64,000 nucleotides of DNA from Pseudophaeobacter sp. (GTDB taxonomy: Bacteria > Pseudomonadota > Alphaproteobacteria > Rhodobacterales > Rhodobacteraceae), in assembly GCA_027019165.1 (NCBI GenBank), contig JALUXC010000008.1, positions 186,001 to 250,000 on the forward strand, read 5' to 3'. The translations under genes and the position numbers were made by a program. The notes beneath the pieces are model-generated. The model was not told the DNA's origin. It was given only the letters and a program-made list of their open reading frames with translations, and did not search any database. Each line of letters opens with the position of its first letter. Position 1 is the first letter of the stretch. This document shows, in pieces, positions 1 through 8,325 of this stretch.

Positions 1-1160
1 GCCAGCGCCGCCGTGTCCGCCCCGGCAAACCGCGCGCGATCCTGCGCATCGCGTGTCAAAGCTTCGATGATCGAGGTCAGCTGTGGGTGCTGCTCATGGT
101 GCAGATGATCCGCCTTGGTTGCGGCAAAGAGGATCTTCTCCACTCGCTTGCCACCCAGGATCCGCGTCAGAAAGCGATTGCGGCCGGGGCGAAAGGCGCC
201 AAGGATATCCGCCATCGCCTGGCGCAGATCCTCGACCGCAGGCGGGCCAGAGTGGATGGCGCCCAGCGCATCCACCAGCACCACCTGACGGTCGATGCGC
301 GAGAAGTGATCGCGAAAGAAGGGCCGCACCACCTGCGCCTTATAGGCCTCATATCGCCGCGCCATCTCCCGGCGCAGACTGCCGCGCGACGCCTTTGCCT
401 CAGCAGCAGGAAGCGGAGCAAAGGTCAGAACCGGAGACCCCGCCAGATCGCCGGGCAACAGGAACCGCCCCGGCGTACAGTCATAGAAACCGGCATCTCG
501 GGCCGCATTCAGGTAATCGGTGAAGGCCGCCGCAAGGGCCTGCGCCTCTGGCTCATGATGGGGGGCTTTGGCATCACAAGAGGCAAGTGCCGCTAGGAAC
601 GCCTGCGCCTCGGTCCGCGGTGTTATACGGGTCAGAACCTCGGCCGACCAATCCTCGTAGGTCTTGTCCAGAAGGGAGAGATCCAACAGCCACTCGCCCG
701 GATAATCCACAATATCAAGGTGCAGCACACGCGGCCCCTGCAGCCCGGACAACAGGCCGGTAGGCCGCACCTTGAGGCTCAGCCGCAGCTCGGAAACGGC
801 GCGGGTGCTGTCGGGCCAATGAGGCGCGGGGCCGGTCAGGGCCGCCAGATGGTTTTCATAGTCAAAGCGCGGCACTGTGTCGTCGGGCTGAGGCTGCAGA
901 AAGGCCGTCTCGATCCGACCTTCGCGCGCCGCCGAAAGCTGCAGCATCCGGCCCCGGTTCATGAGGTTGGCCACCAGCGAGGTGATGAAGACCGTCTTGC
1001 CTGCCCGGGCAAGTCCCGTGACGCCAAGACGCAGGGAGGGTTCGAAAAGGGCCTCAGACAGGCTGCTGCTCAGGGCCCCGACACTGCGGGCCGTGCTGTC
1101 GGCTAGGGATGTCAGTACCACGCGCCTGCCTTTGTTCTGCTCTTCCACTTGCACCGGCAT
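1..1160 (-). CDS. YcjX-family (DUF463) P-loop NTPase, 3' end cut by window
   Basis: The minus strand stays open from an ATG at 1160 to the left edge, so the C-terminus is missing (about 386 codons are visible). A Walker A motif, GLARAGKT, lies at residues 49-56 and is followed by [10 protein letters not shown], as in YcjX proteins. Further on the family-typical stretches [12 protein letters not shown] and FAATKADHL (the NKxD-like element) can be read. YcjX is a conserved GTPase-like protein, often next to phage-shock or stress genes; its job is not well defined. It is divergent from truA, about 106 bases between the starts. Several plus-strand reading frames across 83-1106 are antisense shadows. 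Confidence 0.85.
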   Translation of the reverse strand, partial: MPVQVEEQNKGRRVVLTSLADSTARSVGALSSSLSEALFEPSLRLGVTGLARAGKTVFITSLVANLMNRGRMLQLSAAREGRIETAFLQPQPDDTVPRFDYENHLAALTGPAPHWPDSTRAVSELRLSLKVRPTGLLSGLQGPRVLHLDIVDYPGEWLLDLSLLDKTYEDWSAEVLTRITPRTEAQAFLAALASCDAKAPHHEPEAQALAAAFTDYLNAARDAGFYDCTPGRFLLPGDLAGSPVLTFAPLPAAEAKASRGSLRREMARRYEAYKAQVVRPFFRDHFSRIDRQVVLVDALGAIHSGPPAVEDLRQAMADILGAFRPGRNRFLTRILGGKRVEKILFAATKADHLHHEQHPQLTSIIEALTRDAQDRARFAGADTAAL

Positions 1161-1266
1161 ATGCGCCGATGGGGTCAAGATAGGCAGGAAGGCGCAGCTA
1201 TACCAGTGCAGGAACCGCGATCCGCCAGGGGTTGCCTCAAAGGGTGGCCCGCGCTACTGCCCCGCC

Positions 1267-2034
1267 ATGGCACGCTATGCTTTGAAAGTTGAATATCACG
1301 GAGCGCCCTTTGCCGGATGGCAAAGGCAGAAAGATCAGCCCTCGGTGCAGGGCGCCATCGAGGCGGCGCTGGCGCGGCTCGAACCGGGGGAGCACACCAT
1401 TGCCGCGGCGGGACGTACCGACGCAGGTGTTCATGCGCTCGGGCAAGTGGCCCATTGCGACCTCGAAAAAGACTGGGATCCTTTTCGTCTTTCAGAGGCG
1501 CTGAACTATCACCTGAAACCTGCACCGGTCGCGATCACCGCCTGCGCGCGGGTCGAGGATGACTGGCACGCGCGGTTCTCAGCCATTGAGCGGCAATACC
1601 TTTTCCGCATCCTGATGCGCCGCGCCCCAGCCACTCATGAGGCAGGGCAGGTCTGGCAGATTTCCCATGAACTGGATGTGGCGGCGATGCAGGAGGCGGC
1701 AGATTATCTGCTCGGCCGCCATGATTTCACCACTTTCCGCTCGTCAATCTGCCAGGCTCAAAGCCCGGTCAAAACGCTGGATGAGTTGCGCGTGGAGCGT
1801 GTCGCAGGTTTCACCGGGCCGGAAGTCCACTTCCACGTCCGCGCCCGCAGCTTCCTGCACAACCAGGTGCGCAGTTTTGTTGGCACGCTCGAACGCGTCG
1901 GAGCTGGCAGCTGGTCGCCAGCAGACGTAAAAGACGCCCTCAAAGCCTGCAATCGCGCCGCCTGTGGTCCGGTCTGTCCTGGCCATGGCCTCTACCTTGC
2001 CCGCGTCGGCTACCCCGATCCGGTCTTTCCCTAA
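1267..2034 (+). CDS. truA: tRNA pseudouridine(38-40) synthase TruA
   Basis: The 255-residue protein converts uridines 38-40 of the tRNA anticodon arm to pseudouridine. The start at 1267 opens directly with [19 protein letters not shown], the standard TruA N-terminus; the frame is open further upstream but that part does not resemble the family. The catalytic aspartate is Asp52 in [12 protein letters not shown]. The C-terminal half has the second family block, [17 protein letters not shown]. Length matches the family (about 250-270). It stands alone, followed by a good hairpin terminator, so it is probably a single-gene unit. Confidence 0.97.
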   Translation: MARYALKVEYHGAPFAGWQRQKDQPSVQGAIEAALARLEPGEHTIAAAGRTDAGVHALGQVAHCDLEKDWDPFRLSEALNYHLKPAPVAITACARVEDDWHARFSAIERQYLFRILMRRAPATHEAGQVWQISHELDVAAMQEAADYLLGRHDFTTFRSSICQAQSPVKTLDELRVERVAGFTGPEVHFHVRARSFLHNQVRSFVGTLERVGAGSWSPADVKDALKACNRAACGPVCPGHGLYLARVGYPDPVFP

Positions 2035-2047
2035 ACCCGCAAACAAA

Positions 2048-2070
2048 GCGCGGGCTCTCCCGCGCCTTTC
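2048..2070 (+). terminator. Probable terminator of truA
   Basis: A perfect 7-bp GC stem (2048-2054 pairing with 2059-2065) with a four-base loop is followed by CTTTC. It begins 13 bases after the truA stop codon. The U-tract is short, as is common in high-GC alphaproteobacteria. Confidence 0.6.
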
Positions 2071-2263
2071 TCCCGCATCAAAGATGCGCAAGAAAGCCTT
2101 GGGCCCGGCGCCGCTCACTCGGCGCGGTCCCGACTACGGCGTTTCCAGTTTTCGTTGAAACTGAGCATCGCCGATGTCCCTAGAATGCCGAAGGCATGGC
2201 AGGGTATTGGCGACCCAACATAATCTGGAAACGCTTTGACGCGGCAACTGACACGAGACCGGG

Positions 2264-2366
2264 TCAAGGGCGGCTCTGCCGCCGCGCGGCACGCGCGGTT
2301 CACCCTTGAGGCGGCAGAACCTCACACAATTCACAGCGCGCGTTCAGGGCAGACCTGCCCCTGAAC
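2264..2366. repeat. Two-hairpin dispersed repeat, copy 1
   Basis: Two palindromes lie around a conserved spacer. The first pairs TCAAGGG (2264-2270) with CCCTTGA (2303-2309); then comes ACACAATT (2324-2331); the second pairs GTTCAGG (2342-2348) with CCTGAAC (2360-2366) around the core GGGCAGACCTGCCCC (2347-2361). A second copy of this architecture lies at 34971-35070. The rest of the gene-free interval 2071-2467 holds other short inverted repeats (for example GGCATTC/GAATGCC near 2420) but no convincing gene. Confidence 0.6.
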
Positions 2367-2467
2367 CGCTTCCGCAGCAGATCCGCGCCGCGTCAGCGGC
2401 GCTACGCCCAACCGTGAGCGGCATTCGCCAGAATGCCTCGAATGGGCGGGAGCACACCCCGTTTTGT

Positions 2468-3268
2468 TCAAGACGGCGGATGCAGCACCAAGGTCTGCAG
2501 CGCCGTGGCAATCGGCCCCTTGGTATCATGCAAAACCGATTGGGACATGCCCACACCAGTGCCATGCCAATGCGATACCGACTCCGAGGCCAGCCAATCG
2601 CTTTCCGGCTCTCGGTGCACATGCAGCGTCAGATCCGTGTTCATGAACCCCATCTCAGAAGGGCGCGCGTTCCAGGAAATCCCGTTCCCACAGTCGGCCA
2701 AGGCACAGATCGACTGGATCGGGGATTGCATCTCGCCCTCCAAGAGCTGTGGAGACAGCATCCACATGGTCTTTGGCCCAATGCCGACGGAGAACCCGGG
2801 CGGATAGGCAACCTCTATGAAGTCCGCAAAAAACGGCTTTTGATGCGGTCCCCTGTCCGGAAAGAACTGACCAGGAACCGCCTCTTCGAAGCGCAAGGGC
2901 GTCACTGGCGCCGTGGGCACCTCTCCCAGATCCTTGCGCACCAGGTGCATGGTGCTCGCCCGGGCGCAAAGCGTGCCTTCAAGATCCCGCACCGAAACCG
3001 TGGTGGTGGCAAGGGTGCGGGTGTGTCGCGTGGTCTCGGCTGAGACCGCAAGCCCCGCCAAAGGCAAGGGCCGCAGAATATCTAGGGTCAACCGGGTCAG
3101 CATCTTCTCTGACCCGACCTCTTGTTCAGCCGCCCGCGCGACCAGCCCCGTTACGGGGCCGGCATGGCAATAGTCGGGCGACCAAGGGCCGCGCGCCGTA
3201 TCATTTCCCACAAAGACGCCTTTCGCATCTTTCGAGAAAAACGGCGGCGCGGCGCGGGCATCGGTCAC
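2468..3268 (-). CDS. Acyl-CoA thioesterase-like hotdog protein
   Basis: A 266-residue protein with the layout of tandem-hotdog TesB/4HBT_3-type acyl-CoA thioesterases. The N-terminal hotdog has a short helix-strand GPWSPDYCHAGPVTGLVARA (residues about 27-46) followed by LTLDILRPLPLAG, the usual substrate-tunnel strand. The C-terminal hotdog includes FMNTDLTLHVHREPESDWLASES. This matches the family pattern in which the second domain ends with NADLTIHLHREP...W. It is expected to hydrolyse acyl-CoA thioesters in the cytoplasm. It begins 5 bases after the stop of the acyl-CoA dehydrogenase, so the two are one operon. The natural substrate cannot be told from the sequence. Confidence 0.75.
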   Translation of the reverse strand: MTDARAAPPFFSKDAKGVFVGNDTARGPWSPDYCHAGPVTGLVARAAEQEVGSEKMLTRLTLDILRPLPLAGLAVSAETTRHTRTLATTTVSVRDLEGTLCARASTMHLVRKDLGEVPTAPVTPLRFEEAVPGQFFPDRGPHQKPFFADFIEVAYPPGFSVGIGPKTMWMLSPQLLEGEMQSPIQSICALADCGNGISWNARPSEMGFMNTDLTLHVHREPESDWLASESVSHWHGTGVGMSQSVLHDTKGPIATALQTLVLHPPS

Positions 3269-3273
3269 GGGGG

Positions 3274-4509
3274 TCAGACCTTTTCCTGCGTGTATTTTTT
3301 CAGCTCGGCCCGCGCGACCTGACGGCGGTGCACCGCGTCAGGACCATCGGCAAGGCGCAGGGTGCGCTGATGGGTCCAGGCAATGCCAAGCGGCGTGTCC
3401 TGGCTGATGCCCTGCCCACCGTGCATCTGGACCGCCTCGTCGATGACCTTGAGCGCGACGCGCGGTGCGATCACCTTGATCTGGCTGATCCAGGGGGCGG
3501 CGGCCACCTTGTCGCCCTGATCCATGTACCAGGCCGCCTTGAGGCACAAAAGCCGTGCCATTTCGATCTCCATGCGGCATTCGGCAATGATGTCGTAATT
3601 GGCGCCAAGCTGCGCCAGTTTCTTGCCAAAGGCCTCGCGCTGAAGCGAACGTTTGCACAGAAGCTCAAGCGCCGCTTCGGCCTGACCGATGGCCCGCATG
3701 CAATGGTGGATCCGGCCCGGCCCAAGGCGCCCTTGCGCGATTTCAAACCCGCGGCCTTCGCCCAAGAGCAGGTTCTCGGCAGGCACGCGCACATTGGTGA
3801 AGCGGATGTGCATGTGGCCATGGGGCGCATCGTCGTGGCCGTAAACCTCCATCGGGCGCAGGATCTCGATGCCCTCGGCGCCCGCAGGCACCACGATCAT
3901 CGACTGGCGCTTGTGCTTGGGCAGGTCGTCACCCCCGGTCTTGACCATGACGATATAGACCTTGCAGCGCGGATCACCCGCGCCCGAGGCCCACCACTTT
4001 TCGCCGTTGAGAACATACTCATCGCCATCGCGCACACAGGACATGCAGATATTGGTCGCATCGGACGAAGCCACATCCGGCTCGGTCATCAGATAGGCTG
4101 AACGGATCTCGCCTTCCAAGAGCGGCGCCAGCCACTCTTGTTTCATCTTTTCGGTGCCGTAGCGCTCAAAGACCTCCATGTTGCCGGTATCGGGCGCCGA
4201 GCAGTTGAAGACCTCGGCCCCCAGCGGCGTCTTGCCCATTTCCTCGGCAAAATGGGCATACTCCACGGTCGAAAGGCCAAACCCCTTGTCGCTGTCGGTC
4301 AGCCAGAAGTTCCAAAGACCTTGCGATTTTGCTTTTGCTTTCAGCCCTTCAAGGATCTCGGCCTGCCGCGCGGTATAGGCCCAGCGGTCTTCCTTTGCGA
4401 TTTCGGCCTGGTATTCGGCCTCCAGCGGCATGATCTCGTCGCGCACCATGGCTGCAACCCGATCGAGCAGTTTGCGGTTTTCCTCCCGCATCCCGAAATT
4501 CATATCCAT
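3274..4509 (-). CDS. Acyl-CoA dehydrogenase (ACAD10/11-like)
   Basis: A 411-residue FAD-dependent acyl-CoA dehydrogenase. The start at 4509 is chosen because GGGAGG precedes it at the right distance; the frame is open to 4548. Recognisable blocks are the middle-domain AYLMTEPDVASSDATN, the NGEKWWASGAGDPRC strand-loop that contacts flavin, and in the C-terminal helical domain RIHHCMRAIGQAE and VQMHGGQGISQDTPL. The combination GEKWWASGAGDP and the EVYGHDDAPHGHMHI block places it with the ACAD10/11-type, rather than the short-chain, dehydrogenases. It would introduce a 2,3-double bond into an acyl-CoA. It is followed at once by the thioesterase gene and is divergent from a 2-hydroxyacid dehydrogenase. 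Confidence 0.9.
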   Translation of the reverse strand: MDMNFGMREENRKLLDRVAAMVRDEIMPLEAEYQAEIAKEDRWAYTARQAEILEGLKAKAKSQGLWNFWLTDSDKGFGLSTVEYAHFAEEMGKTPLGAEVFNCSAPDTGNMEVFERYGTEKMKQEWLAPLLEGEIRSAYLMTEPDVASSDATNICMSCVRDGDEYVLNGEKWWASGAGDPRCKVYIVMVKTGGDDLPKHKRQSMIVVPAGAEGIEILRPMEVYGHDDAPHGHMHIRFTNVRVPAENLLLGEGRGFEIAQGRLGPGRIHHCMRAIGQAEAALELLCKRSLQREAFGKKLAQLGANYDIIAECRMEIEMARLLCLKAAWYMDQGDKVAAAPWISQIKVIAPRVALKVIDEAVQMHGGQGISQDTPLGIAWTHQRTLRLADGPDAVHRRQVARAELKKYTQEKV

Positions 4510-4632
4510 GACCGTCCTCCCTGCGGCTTTCGCTTTGCTCGAAATCATGGCTTAGTCGCGCAAAGACTGTCCAGCGCTGTGACGGAACGTAACAGCCTGA
4601 CGGTACGGCACAAACGCAGGGGAAAATCGGAA

Positions 4633-5568
4633 ATGGCATTGCTCATCAGCATCGGGCACAACGGGTGGTACAGAGAAGAAGAGCTGGCGGAAGAGCTGCG
4701 TGCTCTCGCTCCTGGAGCTGATATCCGGCCCGCTTCAAACCCCGGCAACCTTGATGAGATCACCATGCTGGCGGTCTCGAACCTCAACACGGATATCGCC
4801 GCGCGCCTGCCCAATCTGCAGCTGGTGCAGAAACTGGGCGCCGGGGTGGAAACCATTGTCAATCATCCGACGGTGGCCCCTCATGTGCGGGTGGCGCGCC
4901 TCAAACCCGAGGAACCCGCGCGGGAAATCGCAGAATACTGCCTGGCCTATGTGCTGCGCGAGCAGCGCAACCTTTTGCACCATGCCAAAGCGCAAGACCG
5001 CGCCCATTGGGATCCCGTCGAACCGAAGCGCACGCATATGACGACCGTAGGCGTACTGGGGCTGGGCCATATCGGCGGGCTGACAGCGCGGCTGATGGCA
5101 AGTCTCGGCTTTCAGGTGCATGGCTGGAGCCGCTCCCCGAAGGACATCGAAGGGATCACCTGTCACCACGGCAGCGATGCCCTGCCGCAGATGCTGGGAG
5201 CATGCGATTACGTTTGTGCGATTCTGCCCTCAACGCCGGACACCCGTGGCCTGATGAGCGCTGAGATGCTGGCGACGATGAAGCCCGGCGCGGTCCTGAT
5301 CAACGCCGGACGCGGGGATCTGATTGACGAAGCCGCGCTGATCGCCGCCCTTGACCGGGGTACGCCCGGCCATGCGGTGCTGGATGTCCTGTGCACCGAG
5401 CCTTTGCCCGAAAATGACCCGCTGTGGCGCCACCCTGCGGTGACCATCACCCCGCACGTGTCGGGCTGGCACCTAGGCGATGCGCTGGGGGATGTGGTTG
5501 AAAACCTGCGCCGCCTGAACACTGGCGAGGGTCTGCTGCATGAGGTGGATCGGGCGCGCGGTTACTGA
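4633..5568 (+). CDS. D-isomer-specific 2-hydroxyacid dehydrogenase (glyoxylate/hydroxypyruvate reductase type)
   Basis: 311 residues. The NAD(P)-binding motif is GVLGLGHIGG (about residues 139-148), followed by GFQVHGWSRSPK, whose Ser-Arg after the second strand suggests NADPH use. The catalytic triad of the family is present: Arg in INAGRGDLIDE, Glu in DVLCTEPLPENDPLW and His in ITPHVSGW. The short N-terminal catalytic domain is typical of the GhrA-like branch. It reduces a 2-oxoacid (glyoxylate, hydroxypyruvate or similar) to the D-hydroxyacid. The frame is open upstream to 4138, but that part overlaps the acyl-CoA dehydrogenase on the other strand and is not part of the protein. It is probably expressed alone. 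Confidence 0.88.
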   Translation: MALLISIGHNGWYREEELAEELRALAPGADIRPASNPGNLDEITMLAVSNLNTDIAARLPNLQLVQKLGAGVETIVNHPTVAPHVRVARLKPEEPAREIAEYCLAYVLREQRNLLHHAKAQDRAHWDPVEPKRTHMTTVGVLGLGHIGGLTARLMASLGFQVHGWSRSPKDIEGITCHHGSDALPQMLGACDYVCAILPSTPDTRGLMSAEMLATMKPGAVLINAGRGDLIDEAALIAALDRGTPGHAVLDVLCTEPLPENDPLWRHPAVTITPHVSGWHLGDALGDVVENLRRLNTGEGLLHEVDRARGY

Positions 5569-5587
5569 CGCGCCCGGAAGGCTCCAT

Positions 5588-6094
5588 TCAGATCGGAGCG
5601 AGGCACTGAAAGCCGGATCGTTCGTATAGCAACGGCTCGCCGTCTCCCTGAACGATGTCCGCGATCTGCCCGATGAAAACCGTATGGCTGCCCGCCTCGG
5701 TCACCTCGCTCACATCGCAGGAAAAGCACAAGAGCGCGGAGGCAAGTTGTGGCAGGCCGCGCGCATCGCTGATCCAGTCGCCCTCTGCGAATTTTGCTTC
5801 GCCTGTGACCCCGCCCTGCCCCGCGAATTGCATCGCCAAGAGGCCGTCCGGTTTGGCCAGCAGGTTGACATTGAAACGCCCCGTCTCGTGGATCGCGGCG
5901 CGGGTGCCGGTGGCGCGGTTGACGCAGACCAGAAGGCTGGGCGGGTCGGCCGAGACCGAGCAGACGGCGGTGGCGGTGATGCCCCGGCGTTCAGACCCGG
6001 TTTCGCTCCCCGACAGGGCGGTGATAACCGTCACCGCCCCCGGAAACCGCGCCATGGCCGACCGGAAAGTGGCGGGATCGACGCTCATGCTCAT
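5588..6094 (-). CDS. Flavin reductase component (HpaC/StyB-like)
   Basis: 168 residues with the flavin-reductase fold of two-component monooxygenases: FRSAMARFPGAVTVITA at the N-terminus, GITATAVCSVSADPPSLLVCVN (flavin-binding strands) and FNVNLLA. Such proteins reduce free FAD with NAD(P)H and hand it to a partner oxygenase. The partner is the preceding gene: this start is 3 bases from the stop of the StyA-like monooxygenase, so the two are translationally linked. It is the last gene of the three-gene operon. Confidence 0.88.
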   Translation of the reverse strand: MSMSVDPATFRSAMARFPGAVTVITALSGSETGSERRGITATAVCSVSADPPSLLVCVNRATGTRAAIHETGRFNVNLLAKPDGLLAMQFAGQGGVTGEAKFAEGDWISDARGLPQLASALLCFSCDVSEVTEAGSHTVFIGQIADIVQGDGEPLLYERSGFQCLAPI

Positions 6095-6097
6095 GCC

Positions 6098-7333
6098 TCA
6101 GGCCGCCTGCAGGTCTGCAAGGTAAGCCTCGGCCGCCTGCGGATCGGCAAACCACGGGAAGAAGTCGCGCGGATCGTCAAACCCGTTGGTGATGCGGTTG
6201 GCCAGGCGCTGCTCGCCGCAGGCGGTGCCCATGATGTTGAGCACATGGGGCGGCGGCGGCAACAGCATCATATTGGTCCAGTTGACCACCCATTGCGCAT
6301 AGTCCCAATAGGCGTTGAAGGTGCCCTGCATCCAGGCCTCGTCAAAGGGCAGATCGTCCCGTGCCAGGATCCGGTCCATATAGACCTTGGCCGCCTTTGA
6401 GGCATTGTTGGACCCCTGCCCTGTGATTGGATCGTTAAGGCAGACCGCATCGCCGATCCCCAGCACCTTGGCGCCCGAGGGCAGCGTCGCCACCGGTTTG
6501 CGCACGGTGGGCGGGAAGCGGCCCGCAAGGATGCCGTTGTCGTCCGTCAGCTCGATATCGGTGCAGCGCTCTGCCTCCCAGGGCAGGAAGGTCGACAGGA
6601 TCTCCTTTGATTTCGCCAAATGCTGCTCGGGGGATTTCACATCACCCCAGCAATCCATCGGGCCGCCCGGCACGCCCTCGAACACCATGATCTCGCACGG
6701 GCCCGTCGTGGTCAGTGCCGGGAAGACGAAGTATTCGCCCACGCCGGGGATCAGGTTGAAACAAACGGCGGAATGATCCGCGCGCGGGGTCATGCCCTTG
6801 ACGTAGGTCAGCGCCAGCGCCCGCATCGGCGCATCATAGGGGGATTTCTCGGCGTCGCGTTCAAAGAGCCGCCCGACCTCACCCTTGCCCGAGGCCACCA
6901 GTACCAAATCGTCCTCGCGGGCATAAAGCTCCAGATCACTGATCCCGGCCTCCTTGATGACCAGCTGGCCGCCAAGACGCTCGAATTCATCGAGCCAGAC
7001 TGGCATCTTCACCCGCTGGTCGACGGAATAGGCAAAACGGTCCAGTTTCCCCGTCCAGTCGATCGCCTTGGCGCCTGCCTCTTCGGGATGCGGTACGGCG
7101 AAGGAAATGCCCTCGACCGGGGGGCACTGGTCCTCGGTCCAGAAATCAATGCCGAGATCGCGTTCGTTCTGCACCGATTCGCCGAACATGCACTGGCTGG
7201 ACATGACGCGACCATTCTTGATGTCCTCGCCGGTGCGATTCTGCACGATGCGCACCTTGTAGTCGTTCTTCAAAAGGCCAAGGCCCAGTTGCAGGCCCGA
7301 TTGGCCGCCGCCGATGATGGTGATCTTTCTCAT
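6098..7333 (-). CDS. Styrene/indole monooxygenase-type flavoprotein (StyA/IifC-like)
   Basis: 411 residues. The N-terminal dinucleotide fold ITIIGGGQSGLQLGLGLL (GxGxxG at 8-13) and several later blocks follow StyA closely: LVLVASGKGEVGRLFERDAEKSPYD, then LGIGDAVCLNDPITGQGSNNASKAA, the GD and NDP flavin motifs of group E monooxygenases. These enzymes use reduced FAD from a separate reductase, here the next gene, to epoxidise an aromatic side chain or the indole 2,3-bond. The start at 7333 has GGGAG eight bases upstream; the ATG two codons earlier sits too close to it. Together with the upstream SDR and the divergent AraC-type regulator the arrangement matches the Acinetobacter iifBCD-iifR indole oxidation genes. 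The substrate is inferred. Confidence 0.87.
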   Translation of the reverse strand: MRKITIIGGGQSGLQLGLGLLKNDYKVRIVQNRTGEDIKNGRVMSSQCMFGESVQNERDLGIDFWTEDQCPPVEGISFAVPHPEEAGAKAIDWTGKLDRFAYSVDQRVKMPVWLDEFERLGGQLVIKEAGISDLELYAREDDLVLVASGKGEVGRLFERDAEKSPYDAPMRALALTYVKGMTPRADHSAVCFNLIPGVGEYFVFPALTTTGPCEIMVFEGVPGGPMDCWGDVKSPEQHLAKSKEILSTFLPWEAERCTDIELTDDNGILAGRFPPTVRKPVATLPSGAKVLGIGDAVCLNDPITGQGSNNASKAAKVYMDRILARDDLPFDEAWMQGTFNAYWDYAQWVVNWTNMMLLPPPPHVLNIMGTACGEQRLANRITNGFDDPRDFFPWFADPQAAEAYLADLQAA

Positions 7334-7367
7334 TGTCATTACTCCCTGTCGTTTTTGTTTTGCGCGC

Positions 7368-8144
7368 TCAGGCCATCAGCTGTGCGATGGCTTCCTCGTC
7401 GCGCTCTGGCCCCATAGCGGTGTAGCCGCCATCGACGCGGATATCGGTGCCGGTGATGAAACCCGCCTCGTCCGAGCAGAGGAACAGCACCGTATTGGCG
7501 ACTTCCTCGGGATTGCCGGTGCGTCCCAGAAGGTGAAAGGGTTTGGCGACACCATCGGTTTTCTCACGGTCGCCGCCGGTCAGCTCATCCATGATGTTGG
7601 ACCAGGTCCAGCCGGGGCTGACCGCATTGACGCGGATGCCGTCAGGCGCCAGGTCCATCGCCTGATTGCGCGTGAGCTGCAGGATCGCCGCCTTGGAAAC
7701 CGGGTACAGCCAGCGCCCCTTTTGCGCGACGCGCGCCGAGATCGAGCCGAAATTGACGATGGCGCCCTTGGTCTTGGCCAGGTCTTCGCGCGCCGCCTGC
7801 ATCAGCATCACCGAGCCGACAATATTCACATCCAGGCTTTCGAGCCACTCGGCGCGGGAGGACTCCGCCCCGTTGTCGAGGTAGGAGCAAGCTACGTTGA
7901 CCAGGAAATCAATGCGCCCGAATTCCTTCTTGGTGGCCGCAACAAGCGCGGTGATGTCATCGTCCTCGCGCAGGTTGGTCTTGCAAAAGGCGATGCCATC
8001 CGCGACCAGAGCCTGCCCCGCCTCTTCGTTTATGTCCGCGATCATCACTTTCGTGCCTGCGGCGCGAAACGCCTGCGCGATGGCAGCGCCGATCTTGGTG
8101 GCGCCCCCTGGAATGATGGCAACCTTACCGTCCAGTCCCTTCAT
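7368..8144 (-). CDS. Short-chain dehydrogenase/reductase (IifB-like position)
   Basis: 258-residue classical SDR. The cofactor motif is PGGATKIG (12-19) in place of the usual TGxxxGIG; the acidic Asp37 after the second strand points to NAD(H). The catalytic residues are Ser134, Tyr147 and Lys151 in FGSIS and YPVSKAA. It also has DFLVNVA for the usual NNAG, so the Asn-Ala-Gly motif is altered. The C-terminus shows the FITGTDIRVDGGYTAMGP signature of the family. First gene of the operon with the monooxygenase and flavin reductase; in iif clusters the SDR oxidises the diol or hydroxy product of the oxygenase. The 5' leader carries a direct repeat (8161-8180). Confidence 0.9.
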   Translation of the reverse strand: MKGLDGKVAIIPGGATKIGAAIAQAFRAAGTKVMIADINEEAGQALVADGIAFCKTNLREDDDITALVAATKKEFGRIDFLVNVACSYLDNGAESSRAEWLESLDVNIVGSVMLMQAAREDLAKTKGAIVNFGSISARVAQKGRWLYPVSKAAILQLTRNQAMDLAPDGIRVNAVSPGWTWSNIMDELTGGDREKTDGVAKPFHLLGRTGNPEEVANTVLFLCSDEAGFITGTDIRVDGGYTAMGPERDEEAIAQLMA

Positions 8145-8160
8145 CTGTCATATCCCTGTC

Positions 8161-8180
8161 GTTCTTGTGTGGTTCTTGTG
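8161..8180. promoter_or_regulatory. 11-bp-spaced direct repeat between SDR and AraC-type regulator
   Basis: GTTCTTGTG occurs twice (8161-8169 and 8172-8180), one helical turn apart, in the 181-base divergent interval. AraC/XylS proteins bind direct repeats, but with about 21-bp spacing, so the match is only suggestive. The repeat lies 17 bases upstream of the SDR start codon, inside its likely untranslated leader. Confidence 0.3.
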
Positions 8181-8325
8181 CTGTTGTGACAAACAGGTTT
8201 CCCGGCCCATGGACGTCGGGCTATCCGCATCGCGCAGCCATTATCCGAAAAACGAAAGAAACTGCGTTGCGCTATGTGCTGCAGTCTTTGCGTGCTATGG
8301 TTCAGCCAGTTCAACAGGACGACAG

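Noticed and set aside
2115-2168. A 17-codon minus-strand frame ending in a basic, charged tail (MLSFNENWKRRSRDRAE)
   Set aside because: It looks protein-like, but it is too short and the ribosome site too weak to support without conservation data.
8145-8325. A possible second start for the AraC-type regulator in the open frame from 7897
   Set aside because: The extension lies antisense to the SDR gene and does not look like a regulator domain; the ATG at 8326 has a good ribosome site.
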